A DNA stretch of 64,000 bases, taken from the NCBI RefSeq assembly GCF_003992135.1, contig NZ_RQVN01000005.1, forward strand, positions 24,001-88,000, given 5' to 3'. The notes under the pieces were generated by a model, which was not told the DNA's origin, ran no database searches, and saw nothing but the letters and a program-made list of their open reading frames with translations. The position numbers and the translations under genes were made by a program. This stretch comes from Veillonella sp. VA142 (GTDB taxonomy: Bacteria; Bacillota; Negativicutes; Veillonellales; Veillonellaceae). Of this stretch, positions 54,503 through 63,161 are shown piece after piece (within the stretch, counting starts at the first letter, position 1; the number at the start of each line of letters is the position of its first letter).

Positions 54503-55453
54503 TTATTCATATAATGCTTTGTACATTAATTCGAGAGTTTGAGTAATCCGTGTACCAGGATTTAAGGCAAATAAACCACCTGGAACATAGTGAATCTGAT
54601 CTGTTTTCACCGCTTGCACATGTTGCCACGCTGGGTTTGATTGCATTTCTTTCACAAAGGACTCTTTGATCGATGGATCAGGATACATGACCACAAAAAT
54701 AATACGTTCAGGATTCTGCTCTTGAATGAACTCTAAACTTAATGGTACATAAGGAGCATCCCCTCCTATATACTTACCAATATTATTAGCCCCTAAACTA
54801 TCTAATAATTTACCGCTAAAAGAACGGTCAGTACTTACATTCAGATTACCTGGCGTTCCTAGTAATAACAAGGTTTTAGGATGTGGCTTATCCTTTATTT
54901 TCCCTTGATAGTCTGAAAATACAGTATTAATTTTCTCTATTTGCACCTTGCTTATATCTGGATGGTTCGTTAGCTCGCCGAATAGTTGCAAGGACCGATT
55001 GACATCTTCAAAGGAATCTAAATCATTAATATACAAAGGAATGTTCGCCGATGTTAAAGCCTCCCGAAGTTTTATATGATTTGCTATATTCATACCAATC
55101 ACCAAATCTGGATGTAGACTAATAATCTTTTCTACATCAGGATTGTATGTGTTCCCTACAGAGGGAATGTCTTTTACCTTTTCTTGTAACTCTCCTGTCA
55201 AAGAGGCCGCATCCATGCGCCCCACAATGGTTCCTTCTACAGCCAAATACATATCAATATTGGCTGTATTTAAGATTACAACCCGTTTGGGATGACTTGG
55301 CATGGTCACAGAAGTTCCCGTCCTGTCAATTTCGGTTCTTGTTGCCGCCTCTTGTGTCACTACTGTTGGCGTATCAGCAGTCCAAGAGCATCCTGATAGC
55401 ACCATCAAACTGTATAGAACAGAGGTACAAGCTACTGCATTCCACAATCGCAT
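54503..55453 (-). CDS. Periplasmic siderophore/heme/cobalamin-binding lipoprotein
   Basis: The 316-residue protein begins with a lipoprotein signal (lipobox VLSGC, Cys22) and has the type III binding-protein fold of BtuF/FhuD/FepB: PKRVVILNTANIDMYLAVEG, the long central helix and IIFVVMYPDP, ending LFALNPGTRI. The start is at 55453, with AGGAGG upstream; the frame extends nine codons further without need. It is first in a two-gene unit with the TonB receptor; no permease or ATPase gene accompanies them here. Ligand unknown. Confidence 0.9.
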   Translation of the reverse strand: MRLWNAVACTSVLYSLMVLSGCSWTADTPTVVTQEAATRTEIDRTGTSVTMPSHPKRVVILNTANIDMYLAVEGTIVGRMDAASLTGELQEKVKDIPSVGNTYNPDVEKIISLHPDLVIGMNIANHIKLREALTSANIPLYINDLDSFEDVNRSLQLFGELTNHPDISKVQIEKINTVFSDYQGKIKDKPHPKTLLLLGTPGNLNVSTDRSFSGKLLDSLGANNIGKYIGGDAPYVPLSLEFIQEQNPERIIFVVMYPDPSIKESFVKEMQSNPAWQHVQAVKTDQIHYVPGGLFALNPGTRITQTLELMYKALYE

Positions 55454-55468
55454 CAGTTTCCTCCTAAT

Positions 55469-55499
55469 AAAAAAATCCACTTTCCCTAAGGAAAATGGA
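55469..55499 (-). terminator. Terminator in the leader of the binding-protein/receptor unit
   Basis: A 10-bp stem with one wobble (55476-55485 with 55490-55499) and a 4-nt loop is followed on the minus strand by seven T residues (55475-55469), immediately before the AGGAGG ribosome binding site. With a promoter at 55577-55605, most transcripts would stop here unless something prevents folding. Confidence 0.8.
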
Positions 55500-55576
55500 A
55501 CTTATCCGAACACTATATATTGAGGACTTACTCATTGGTTACTTTAAATTTACACTATGTTAAATCAATTTATTCT

Positions 55577-55605
55577 ATAGTAATATAAATGAAATTTTTT
55601 GTCAA
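55577..55605 (-). promoter_or_regulatory. Promoter of the binding-protein/receptor unit
   Basis: On the minus strand TTGACA (55605-55600), 17 bp and TACTAT (55582-55577). The leader to the start codon is roughly 115 nt, enough for a small sensor fold. No clear Fur box or B12 box is recognised. Confidence 0.75.
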
Positions 55606-55609
55606 TTGA

Positions 55610-55633
55610 AAGAGGGGTCAAAAGACCCCTCTT
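55610..55633. terminator. Hairpin after the WG-repeat gene
   Basis: AAGAGGGGTC (55610-55619) pairs perfectly with GACCCCTCTT (55624-55633) around AAAA. No good T-run follows on the minus strand, so it is a strong hairpin but a doubtful intrinsic terminator. It adjoins the -35 box of the next promoter. Confidence 0.55.
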
Positions 55634-55710
55634 ATACATGCCATACCTATAGCTATTATAAGGAAGACACATATATTGATGATTCTATCATCTATATATG
55701 GTAGTAGATA

Positions 55711-57498
55711 TTAATTACTTTTACCTACGAATACCTGTATAGATTCATACACCGGCTCAACAATAGATTTTCCACTAAAATCAAGAACACCATATTTACC
55801 ATGTTGTTTATAAACTACGCTTTCTAAAGTAGCGGTATCTACCTTAGATGTGTCCGATGGTAATTGCAATAGACTTTCGCCTGTTAATGGATTGACAAGA
55901 TATGTATTATTTCCCCGTTTACCAATTAATCCACTATAAACACCATAGAATGGTTTAGGTGCCGTGATGGAATCATAACTTTCACCAATTTCACGGAATG
56001 TATCTAATGAAATCATTCGATAAGAAGACCCAGACTTACCTACCAGTACCGTAGGCGCTACCACTTCTAATTTTGAATACGCAAATGAAAGCACAGTACT
56101 ATTATCTTGACGCTTTACACCCCAACGTCCTTCTTCATCTTGTAAAAGAAAGGCTCCTAGTTCTGGCATATATGTAATATTTTTATAAACCATTGGGAAT
56201 ACTTCAACACCGTCTTTGGTATACAATCCAAAACGTCCATCTTTATATGTCATAATCCCGGCTTCAGTTAATGGACTGACCATCTGATTTTTGGAAGAAA
56301 TGACTTCTTTTCCCGTTTTGTCAATATATCCACGTTTTAATTTAGACGTTGTCCAAGCATAATCAGTTTCACCATAGGTTGCTTGATGATAGAATGCACC
56401 TTTCACTAAAGCTGCTGTTAATGTATTAAAGATGCCCCCAAAGTTTAATCCATGCGCTTTTCGTGTCACCCGAGCTAAGCCATTTTGATACGGTTCAACG
56501 CCATCATAATCTTTGATGGAAAATAATTTCTTCCCACTTTCATCAATAGCTACCCTTTGTTTATTCCCTAATAATACAAAGGCAATTCCTTCACTGAAAG
56601 GAGCTAATACACGTTGAATGCGCTCACCTTCCACTTGCTGTGGCATTGGTATGTTACGAGTTTGTGCACCTTCTGTTTGAGATATAATTTTCAAAGCCCT
56701 AGATGTCTCTACCTGATTGCCTTCATCATCAAAATATAAGATAGATCCATCTGTTTGATACCCAGAAATAAGTCCTGTATTTTGATTCCACACTAAAGAT
56801 GTAAATATCTCATCAGATTTATATTCTCCAGTTCTAGCATTGAATATAGCTACTAGTTTATTCGTTGTGCCTACACTATGCAAGTCACCATACAATTCTT
56901 TATCAAGTTTAAATGGTTTATGATGTAACATTTGACCTTGCAGATTATAATAGGTAGTTGCTTCCCCTTTCATGGAATAGATTAATCCTGTAGGTGATAC
57001 TTCAACATGCTTTGTTGGCATCACAATGGAAGAACCAGTGTTTACTGTTTCTAATACGGTTTTACCTGCCTCTTCATATAGTACAATACCTAACTTTCCC
57101 GTAGTATCTAAACTACCTATATGTAACTCCTTTTTAGGTCCCATTACAGGTTGTCCATCCGAGGATAGAATAATATTACCATCTTTCGACTTACCAATAT
57201 AGTAGTAGGGTGCATGGCTAAGTTGTTCCATTTGTGATTGCACATGACTTACACTGTTTGCTTGTTCTGCCACTGTATAAGTCTTGTCAGGATACTCAAT
57301 ATGCTTACTAAAAGCGCCTAATACAAACCCCCTTCCTCCATAGTATCCACGCATATATTCCATCCCCCGATAGTAGCCTACCCCGTGATAACCAACGCCT
57401 CCAGATACATGTGTTTCTGCTTGTACTATAAACGGTGTCATCATAGTAGATACACTTGCTAGCATAAGTCCTAGTGCTATTTTCTTACATACTTTCAT
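55711..57498 (-). CDS. Exported WG-repeat protein
   Basis: The 595-residue protein has a signal peptide (cleavage after VQA, residue 27), a short glycine/tyrosine-rich stretch (GGVGYHGVGYYRGMEYMRGYYGG, in part, about 32-55) and then many WG-type beta repeats, seen as RFGLYTKDGVEVFPMVYKNI, GRWGVKRQDNSTV and GKYGVLDFSGKSIVEPVYESI. Such repeats form propeller-like surfaces and often bind proteins or envelope polymers. Exact function unknown. It is 8 bp after mtaD and may be transcribed with it. Confidence 0.82.
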   Translation of the reverse strand: MKVCKKIALGLMLASVSTMMTPFIVQAETHVSGGVGYHGVGYYRGMEYMRGYYGGRGFVLGAFSKHIEYPDKTYTVAEQANSVSHVQSQMEQLSHAPYYYIGKSKDGNIILSSDGQPVMGPKKELHIGSLDTTGKLGIVLYEEAGKTVLETVNTGSSIVMPTKHVEVSPTGLIYSMKGEATTYYNLQGQMLHHKPFKLDKELYGDLHSVGTTNKLVAIFNARTGEYKSDEIFTSLVWNQNTGLISGYQTDGSILYFDDEGNQVETSRALKIISQTEGAQTRNIPMPQQVEGERIQRVLAPFSEGIAFVLLGNKQRVAIDESGKKLFSIKDYDGVEPYQNGLARVTRKAHGLNFGGIFNTLTAALVKGAFYHQATYGETDYAWTTSKLKRGYIDKTGKEVISSKNQMVSPLTEAGIMTYKDGRFGLYTKDGVEVFPMVYKNITYMPELGAFLLQDEEGRWGVKRQDNSTVLSFAYSKLEVVAPTVLVGKSGSSYRMISLDTFREIGESYDSITAPKPFYGVYSGLIGKRGNNTYLVNPLTGESLLQLPSDTSKVDTATLESVVYKQHGKYGVLDFSGKSIVEPVYESIQVFVGKSN

Positions 57499-57506
57499 AA
57501 GAGCTC

Positions 57507-58787
57507 CTACTGCGCTTGAAATACAGTTTGTGCTTGGGCAATTTCATAACGCAATTTTTCTTCATCAATGGTGAGTAGTTCTTTATCTTTCATTACTAAT
57601 TTACCACCCACAAGAACGGTATTCGCATCTGATGAATTGGCCGCATACACTAAGGATGCTACATCATTATACCGTGGTTGCCAATGTAATCCTGATGTAT
57701 CATAAAGCACAATATCTGCACGATATCCTACATCTAATACACCAAGATCATCATAATCTAATGCTTTAGCACCCATCACAGTTCCTAAATCCCATGCCGT
57801 TTGAGCAGGTATAGCCAATGGATCGTATAAACGAGCTTTATGTAGCATAGCTGCCAAACGCACTTCTTCTAGCATATCTGCATTATTGTTACTAGCCGAA
57901 CCATCTGTGCCTAAGCCTACCACAATTCCTTTGGCAAGCATTTCTGGCACTGGTGCAATGCCACTGGCTAATTTTAAGTTAGATTGTGGATTATGTGCTA
58001 CGCGAACGGATTTTTCTTTCATAATATCCATATCCTCATCCGTTACATGTACACAGTGAGCCGCCAAACAACCTAAATCAAATAAGCCTAAGTCATTCAT
58101 ATGCGCAATAGGAGTTTTGCCAGTAGCTTTTATAACATTTTCCACTTCTCCTTTTGTTTCACTTAAATGCATATGAACTTGTGCTCCTAAATCATGACCT
58201 AATTGAACTACTCGTTCTAAATACGTATCAGGACATGTATATGGTGCATGAGGTCCCAGCATCACTTTAATTTGATTTTGGTTATACCCATGATATGTTT
58301 CAAATAATTCTTTACTTTCTACTAGTGCTTGTTCTGCTGTAGGTGCTACACCGGCCATACCACGTGATAAAACAGCACGAATACCTGTTTCTTTAATAGC
58401 TTCAGCAGTTTGATCCATAAAAAAATACATATCACTAAAACAAGTTGTACCAGAACGGAACATTTCTGCAATACCTAGCTGTGTACCCCAATATGCCAAG
58501 TGATTATTCAATTTAGCTTCCGCTGGCCAAATGGCGGTTTGTAACCAATCCATTAACTCTAAATCATCAGCATAATTACGTAATAATCCCATAGCAATGT
58601 GAGTATGTGTATTTACCATTCCTGGTGTCGCCAGCATACCTTTACCATCAATCACTTCTTTTGCTTGAGGTACAGCATCATTAGAAACAAATTCTTTAAT
58701 ATAGCCATTTTCAACAACAATAGCAGTATCTCGTAAAATTGTATTTCCTTGTAACACATCTACATGTGTGATAATAACATCAACCAT
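57507..58787 (-). CDS. mtaD: 5-methylthioadenosine/S-adenosylhomocysteine deaminase
   Basis: MtaD deaminates methylthioadenosine, S-adenosylhomocysteine or 5'-deoxyadenosine. The 426-residue amidohydrolase has the metal-binding HTHIAMG, HMHLSETKGE and the GLGTDGSASNN motif with its catalytic aspartate. The start at 58787 (MVDVIITHVD) follows GGAG at proper distance. It lies 9 bp after mtnA; together they suggest methylthioadenosine handling via methylthioinosine. Other possible substrates include guanine-like purines, less likely here. Confidence 0.88.
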   Translation of the reverse strand: MVDVIITHVDVLQGNTILRDTAIVVENGYIKEFVSNDAVPQAKEVIDGKGMLATPGMVNTHTHIAMGLLRNYADDLELMDWLQTAIWPAEAKLNNHLAYWGTQLGIAEMFRSGTTCFSDMYFFMDQTAEAIKETGIRAVLSRGMAGVAPTAEQALVESKELFETYHGYNQNQIKVMLGPHAPYTCPDTYLERVVQLGHDLGAQVHMHLSETKGEVENVIKATGKTPIAHMNDLGLFDLGCLAAHCVHVTDEDMDIMKEKSVRVAHNPQSNLKLASGIAPVPEMLAKGIVVGLGTDGSASNNNADMLEEVRLAAMLHKARLYDPLAIPAQTAWDLGTVMGAKALDYDDLGVLDVGYRADIVLYDTSGLHWQPRYNDVASLVYAANSSDANTVLVGGKLVMKDKELLTIDEEKLRYEIAQAQTVFQAQ

Positions 58788-58796
58788 GTTCAACTC

Positions 58797-59849
58797 CTAT
58801 TTCATTTTCTTTTTTTGTAAATCACGAATACTAGTATTGAAAGGAGGTCGTAATACCCCTTCTTCTGTGATAATAGCTGTCACTAAGTCATGAGGTGTGA
58901 CATCAAAAGCCGGATTTAATACTTCAATACCTTGCGGTGCAGAAGGCACGCCTTGGAATTGCAGTACCTCTAGGGGATTACGCATTTCAATAGGAATATG
59001 TGCTCCTTGCTCCATAGAAAAATCGAACGTACTATATGGCGCCGCTACATAAAATGGAATATTATGATGTTTAGCCAATACGGCTACACTATAGGTACCA
59101 ATTTTATTAGCCACATCACCTTCTAAAGTAATACGGTCAGCCCCTACAATCACAGCATCAATAAGACCTTGTTGCATGGCATACCCAGCCATATTGTCAG
59201 TTTGTAATGTCACAGGAATGCCATCTTCGTGAAGTTCAAAGGCCGTTAACCGAGAGCCTTGCAATAATGGTCTTGTTTCATCTGCATAGACACGATCTAG
59301 CTTACCTTGTGCGTGAACTTCACGAATCACTCCTAAGGCAGTACCTATTCCTGATGTAGCCAACGCTCCAGCATTGCAATGTGTCAAAATACGATAGGAT
59401 TCTTTATCTTGGAATAAGGTAGCCCCATGTTTTGCCATACTTTCATTTAAGGCAACATCTTCCGTATCAATGGCGATAGCTTCCTTTACAAGAACTGCAT
59501 CTAGCTCACCAATATCCCCTGTGAAAGTATCTACCACGCGCAATACTCGATCAATAGCCCACATTAAGTTAACCGCTGTCGGTCTAGTTTGACGTAAGGT
59601 TTCCGCAAAGGCTCTAAATTCAGACAAAATTTCTGCGCAAGCTCCACCACGATGATAGCTTTCACGGAAGGCAAGGATTAATCCATAGGCAGCTGATACA
59701 CCAATAGCAGGAGCCCCGCGCACACGTAGCATCTTGATAGCTTCAGCCACTTGTCGCCAGTCAGTACAACGTACATATTCCACAGATGTTGGTAATTTCG
59801 TTTGATCTAAGATAATAACTTCTGATCCATTCCATTCAATACTTTTCAT
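58797..59849 (-). CDS. mtnA: Methylthioribose-1-phosphate isomerase
   Basis: MtnA converts methylthioribose 1-phosphate to the ribulose form. The 350-residue protein has RVRGAPAIGVSAAYG, HCNAGALATSG with the catalytic cysteine, ADETRPLLQGSRLTAFEL and the aspartate in VGADRIT, which separate MtnA from eIF2B subunits. It lies next to mtaD and after hslO. Confidence 0.93.
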   Translation of the reverse strand: MKSIEWNGSEVIILDQTKLPTSVEYVRCTDWRQVAEAIKMLRVRGAPAIGVSAAYGLILAFRESYHRGGACAEILSEFRAFAETLRQTRPTAVNLMWAIDRVLRVVDTFTGDIGELDAVLVKEAIAIDTEDVALNESMAKHGATLFQDKESYRILTHCNAGALATSGIGTALGVIREVHAQGKLDRVYADETRPLLQGSRLTAFELHEDGIPVTLQTDNMAGYAMQQGLIDAVIVGADRITLEGDVANKIGTYSVAVLAKHHNIPFYVAAPYSTFDFSMEQGAHIPIEMRNPLEVLQFQGVPSAPQGIEVLNPAFDVTPHDLVTAIITEEGVLRPPFNTSIRDLQKKKMK

Positions 59850-59877
59850 ACTGTTCCCTCCATAGAAACAAGTAGCA

Positions 59878-60750
59878 TTAATGTGTTTCTTCGATTAATA
59901 AAGTTTGTATATCTTCCTTAGAAAAATGATATTTTTCATTGCAATAATGACAAGTTAACTCTGTCACTTCATCTTGGGCTAGTTCTTGTTTATCATGCAT
60001 CGGTAAACTTGCTAAGCGATCAAAAAATCGTTCTCGACTACACGGACATGCAAAATGAATATGCTCACTATAGACCTCTTGTACAGTAAATCCATCTAAA
60101 ATACGTTCCATCAAGTGTTCCGCATTAGGATTTACTTTCAAATAATTAGTCACAGCTCCAATGGTTTTCAAATTTGCTTCAATTTTATCAAATGCATCAT
60201 TCGTTACATCTGGCAAAGCCTGTACTAAAAAACCACCTGCTACAATCGTATGGTAATCTGGATCCACTAGGACACCCAAACTAAGAACGGAACCTACTTG
60301 CTCAGACATAGCTAGATAATAGGCTAAATCTTCAGCTACTTCACCGGTTTGGATAGGACTTTGGGAGGTATAGTTTTGACGAAGTTTGGTAAACCGTGTC
60401 ACTTGAACTTCTCCATTACGACCCACAGCAGCCCCTACATCGAGTTTCCCTTCTCGCAATAATGGTACATCTACATGAGGATGGTCCACATATCCTCGTA
60501 CAGTATTATTACTAAATGCATCCACATGAACTATGCCTAATGGTCCATCGCCACGCAACCGGATACTTACATTTTCATCATTTTTAAAGTCACTAGCCAT
60601 TAGCATAGCCCCTGTCATAGTACGACCAAGTGCGGCTGTTGCTACAGGCCACAAATCATGGCGAACTCTCGCCTCTTCTACGGTATCAGTAGTTACGGCA
60701 ATAGATAGACGCAACCCTTCTGCTGTTGTATAACGTTTAATAAAATCCAC
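59878..60750 (-). CDS. hslO: Redox-regulated chaperone Hsp33
   Basis: Hsp33 is a holdase switched on by oxidation. The 290-residue protein has the N-terminal substrate-binding domain and the C-terminal zinc-binding cysteines arranged CPC in FACPCSRERF and CHYC in LTCHYCNEKYHF. All four cysteines are present, so redox control should be intact. It sits 14 bp after ribH. Confidence 0.96.
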   Translation of the reverse strand: MDFIKRYTTAEGLRLSIAVTTDTVEEARVRHDLWPVATAALGRTMTGAMLMASDFKNDENVSIRLRGDGPLGIVHVDAFSNNTVRGYVDHPHVDVPLLREGKLDVGAAVGRNGEVQVTRFTKLRQNYTSQSPIQTGEVAEDLAYYLAMSEQVGSVLSLGVLVDPDYHTIVAGGFLVQALPDVTNDAFDKIEANLKTIGAVTNYLKVNPNAEHLMERILDGFTVQEVYSEHIHFACPCSRERFFDRLASLPMHDKQELAQDEVTELTCHYCNEKYHFSKEDIQTLLIEETH

Positions 60751-60764
60751 GGATATCCTTCTTT

Positions 60765-61223
60765 CTACATAGATTCCAATAGATTGATCATTTCAATAGC
60801 ACCCATAGCGCAATCAAAACCTTTGTTACCAGCTTTTGTACCAGCACGTTCGATAGCTTGTTCAATGTTTTCTGTTGTTACTACACCGAACATAACAGGT
60901 ACGCCAGAATCTAAAGACACATGAGCAATACCTTTTGCTACTTCATTACACACATAATCATAATGAGTAGTGGCCCCACGAATAACAGCGCCTAAACAAA
61001 TAACAGCATCATATTTGCCACTTTTTGCAGCTTTTTGAGCAATCAGAGGAATTTCAAATGCACCTGGTACCCAAATCGTAGTAATATCGCTATCTTGTAC
61101 ATCATGGCGTAATAATGCATCTTTTGCACCGCTAATTAATTTAGATGTGATGAACTCATTAAAACGGGAACCGATAATAGCAAATTTCTTACCTGTACCT
61201 ATTAATTTACCTTCTTGAATCAT
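60765..61223 (-). CDS. ribH: 6,7-dimethyl-8-ribityllumazine synthase
   Basis: RibH condenses the RibBA product butanone phosphate with the pyrimidine to lumazine. The 152-residue protein has [26 protein letters not shown], and the active-site [14 protein letters not shown]. The start is set at ATG 61223, two codons inside the frame, because AGGAG lies only one base before the first ATG. It is last of the four rib genes. Confidence 0.97.
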   Translation of the reverse strand: MIQEGKLIGTGKKFAIIGSRFNEFITSKLISGAKDALLRHDVQDSDITTIWVPGAFEIPLIAQKAAKSGKYDAVICLGAVIRGATTHYDYVCNEVAKGIAHVSLDSGVPVMFGVVTTENIEQAIERAGTKAGNKGFDCAMGAIEMINLLESM

Positions 61224-61296
61224 TGTCATTCTCCTTTATTTAACATATACATTGACCTAAGTACGTTTTACACTAGTTGTTATTTACATACATGTT

Positions 61297-62493
61297 TTAT
61301 AGCATATGACGCATTTTTTCTTTTTTTGTATTTAAATATTTTGCATTAATACTATTCGCTTTGATAACGATAGGAACACGCTTAGATACAGTAATACCCC
61401 AACGCTCTAAGTCCTCTTTCTTTTCAGGATTGTTTGTTAATAACTTAACACTTTTTACATCTAATTCACGTAACATTTGTGCAGCTAAGGAGTATTCGCG
61501 CATATCAGGAGGGAACCCTAACTTCACATTTGCTTCTACGGTATCATATCCTTGATCTTGCAATGTGTAGGCTTTAATTTTATTAGTTAACCCAATGCCA
61601 CGCCCTTCTTGACGCATGTAGATAACGATACCTTCTCCTTGCTCTTCAATAGCACGCAATGCATTTTCCAATTGTTCCCCGCAGTCGCAGCGATGGGAAC
61701 CAAACACATCACCTGTCAAACATTCGGAGTGAATGCGCATTAACACATCGGATTTACCACGCACATCACCTTTCACGATCATAAGATGCTCTTTATGGTC
61801 CACTTCATTTTTAAATATAATGATGCGGAAGTCGCCGTATTTCGTTGGTAATCTCGTTTCAGCGGCGATGCTCACCAATTTGTCGTGACGTTTTCTGTAT
61901 TCAATCAAGGCTTCCACAGATGCAATTTTTAAATTATGTTTTTTACTGAAAACCAATAAATCATCCATACGTGACATATATCCTTCATCATTGGTAATTT
62001 CACAAATCGCTGTTGCAGGATATAATCCAGCTAATTTACAAAGGTCAATAGACGCTTCTGTATGGCCCTGACGTACTAATACGCCACCTTCTTTGTAGCG
62101 CAATGGAAATACGTGTCCAGGACGTCTAAAATCTTCTGGTTTTGCATTTGGATCAATAAGTTTTTGCATCGTAACAGCACGTTCTTCTGGAGAAATACCG
62201 GTGGTAGTATCCATGTGGTCTACTGACACAGTAAACGCTGTTTCATGATTATCCGTATTCTTTTCTACCATTTGTGGAATACCAAGTCGTAGCAAATCAC
62301 GCTCCAACATCGGTGTACACAATAAACCTCTGGCCTCTTTGATGATAAAATTTATAGTTTCACGAGTAGCAAATTCAGCTGCAATGACTAAATCGCCTTC
62401 ATTTTCCCGACTTTCATCATCCACAATAATGACAGGTTTACCTGCTTTCAAATCTTCAATTATTTCTTCGATAGTATTCAATCTATAGGACAT
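61297..62493 (-). CDS. ribBA: Bifunctional DHBP synthase / GTP cyclohydrolase II
   Basis: The 398-residue fusion makes both riboflavin precursors. The N-terminal DHBP synthase domain (about 1-203) has DDESRENEGDLVIAAE and RPGHVFPLRYKEGGVLVRQGHTEA; the C-terminal cyclohydrolase II domain has the zinc-binding HSECLTGDVFGSHRCDCGEQ region (about 253-272) and EGRGIGLTNKI. It lies between ribE and ribH. Confidence 0.97.
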   Translation of the reverse strand: MSYRLNTIEEIIEDLKAGKPVIIVDDESRENEGDLVIAAEFATRETINFIIKEARGLLCTPMLERDLLRLGIPQMVEKNTDNHETAFTVSVDHMDTTTGISPEERAVTMQKLIDPNAKPEDFRRPGHVFPLRYKEGGVLVRQGHTEASIDLCKLAGLYPATAICEITNDEGYMSRMDDLLVFSKKHNLKIASVEALIEYRKRHDKLVSIAAETRLPTKYGDFRIIIFKNEVDHKEHLMIVKGDVRGKSDVLMRIHSECLTGDVFGSHRCDCGEQLENALRAIEEQGEGIVIYMRQEGRGIGLTNKIKAYTLQDQGYDTVEANVKLGFPPDMREYSLAAQMLRELDVKSVKLLTNNPEKKEDLERWGITVSKRVPIVIKANSINAKYLNTKKEKMRHML

Positions 62494-62507
62494 TTATATC
62501 ATCCTTT

Positions 62508-63161
62508 CTATAAAAAGCCGTTACTTAACAATGTATCCATCGTTACCTTTCCACCTTTAGTCGGCAACTCTTGAGGCCCTTTCATAAAGTGTTCAATATA
62601 ACGACCGAAAATATCTGTTTCTAAATTCACTGTAGTACCAATTGTAGCATATTGCAAAATAGTGTTTCCAATCGTATGTGGGATGATTGAAATTTCAAAC
62701 CATCCAGTTCCCACCTTGGAAACAGTCAAGCTAGCTCCATCCACAGTAATAGATCCTTTATATATGACATAGTGTAGAATAGCATCATCAGTAGCGATGC
62801 GGAACACAATAGAGTTACCCACATGGTCTTTACCGATAATCTTACCTTGACCATCAACATGGCCTGCCACTACGTGGCCACCGAGCCGACCATTAGCAGC
62901 CATAGCTCGTTCTAAATTGACCTTACTTCCTGTGGAAAGATTGAGCAATGTTGTCATTTTCACAGATTCTGGCATCACATCAGCTGTGAATCGTTCAGCT
63001 CCGATTGTAGTTGCGGTTAAACACACACCATTGACTGCTACCGAATCACCAATTCTTAAATCATCGAATATAACAGTTCCTGCAATTTCAAGGGTAAGTG
63101 AACTTTGGGAACGTTTTACACTCTGTATAGTCCCTATTTCTTCAATGATCCCGGTAAACAT
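62508..63161 (-). CDS. ribE: Riboflavin synthase
   Basis: Riboflavin synthase (alpha subunit type) converts two lumazines to riboflavin. The 217-residue protein is a tandem of two lumazine-binding barrels: MFTGIIEEIG...VNGVCLT in the first, GHVDGQGKI...VDGASLTV in the second. The start at 63161 gives the family's MFTGIIE start and follows GAAGGTG; it overlaps the ribD end by 20 bp. Confidence 0.96.
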   Translation of the reverse strand: MFTGIIEEIGTIQSVKRSQSSLTLEIAGTVIFDDLRIGDSVAVNGVCLTATTIGAERFTADVMPESVKMTTLLNLSTGSKVNLERAMAANGRLGGHVVAGHVDGQGKIIGKDHVGNSIVFRIATDDAILHYVIYKGSITVDGASLTVSKVGTGWFEISIIPHTIGNTILQYATIGTTVNLETDIFGRYIEHFMKGPQELPTKGGKVTMDTLLSNGFL

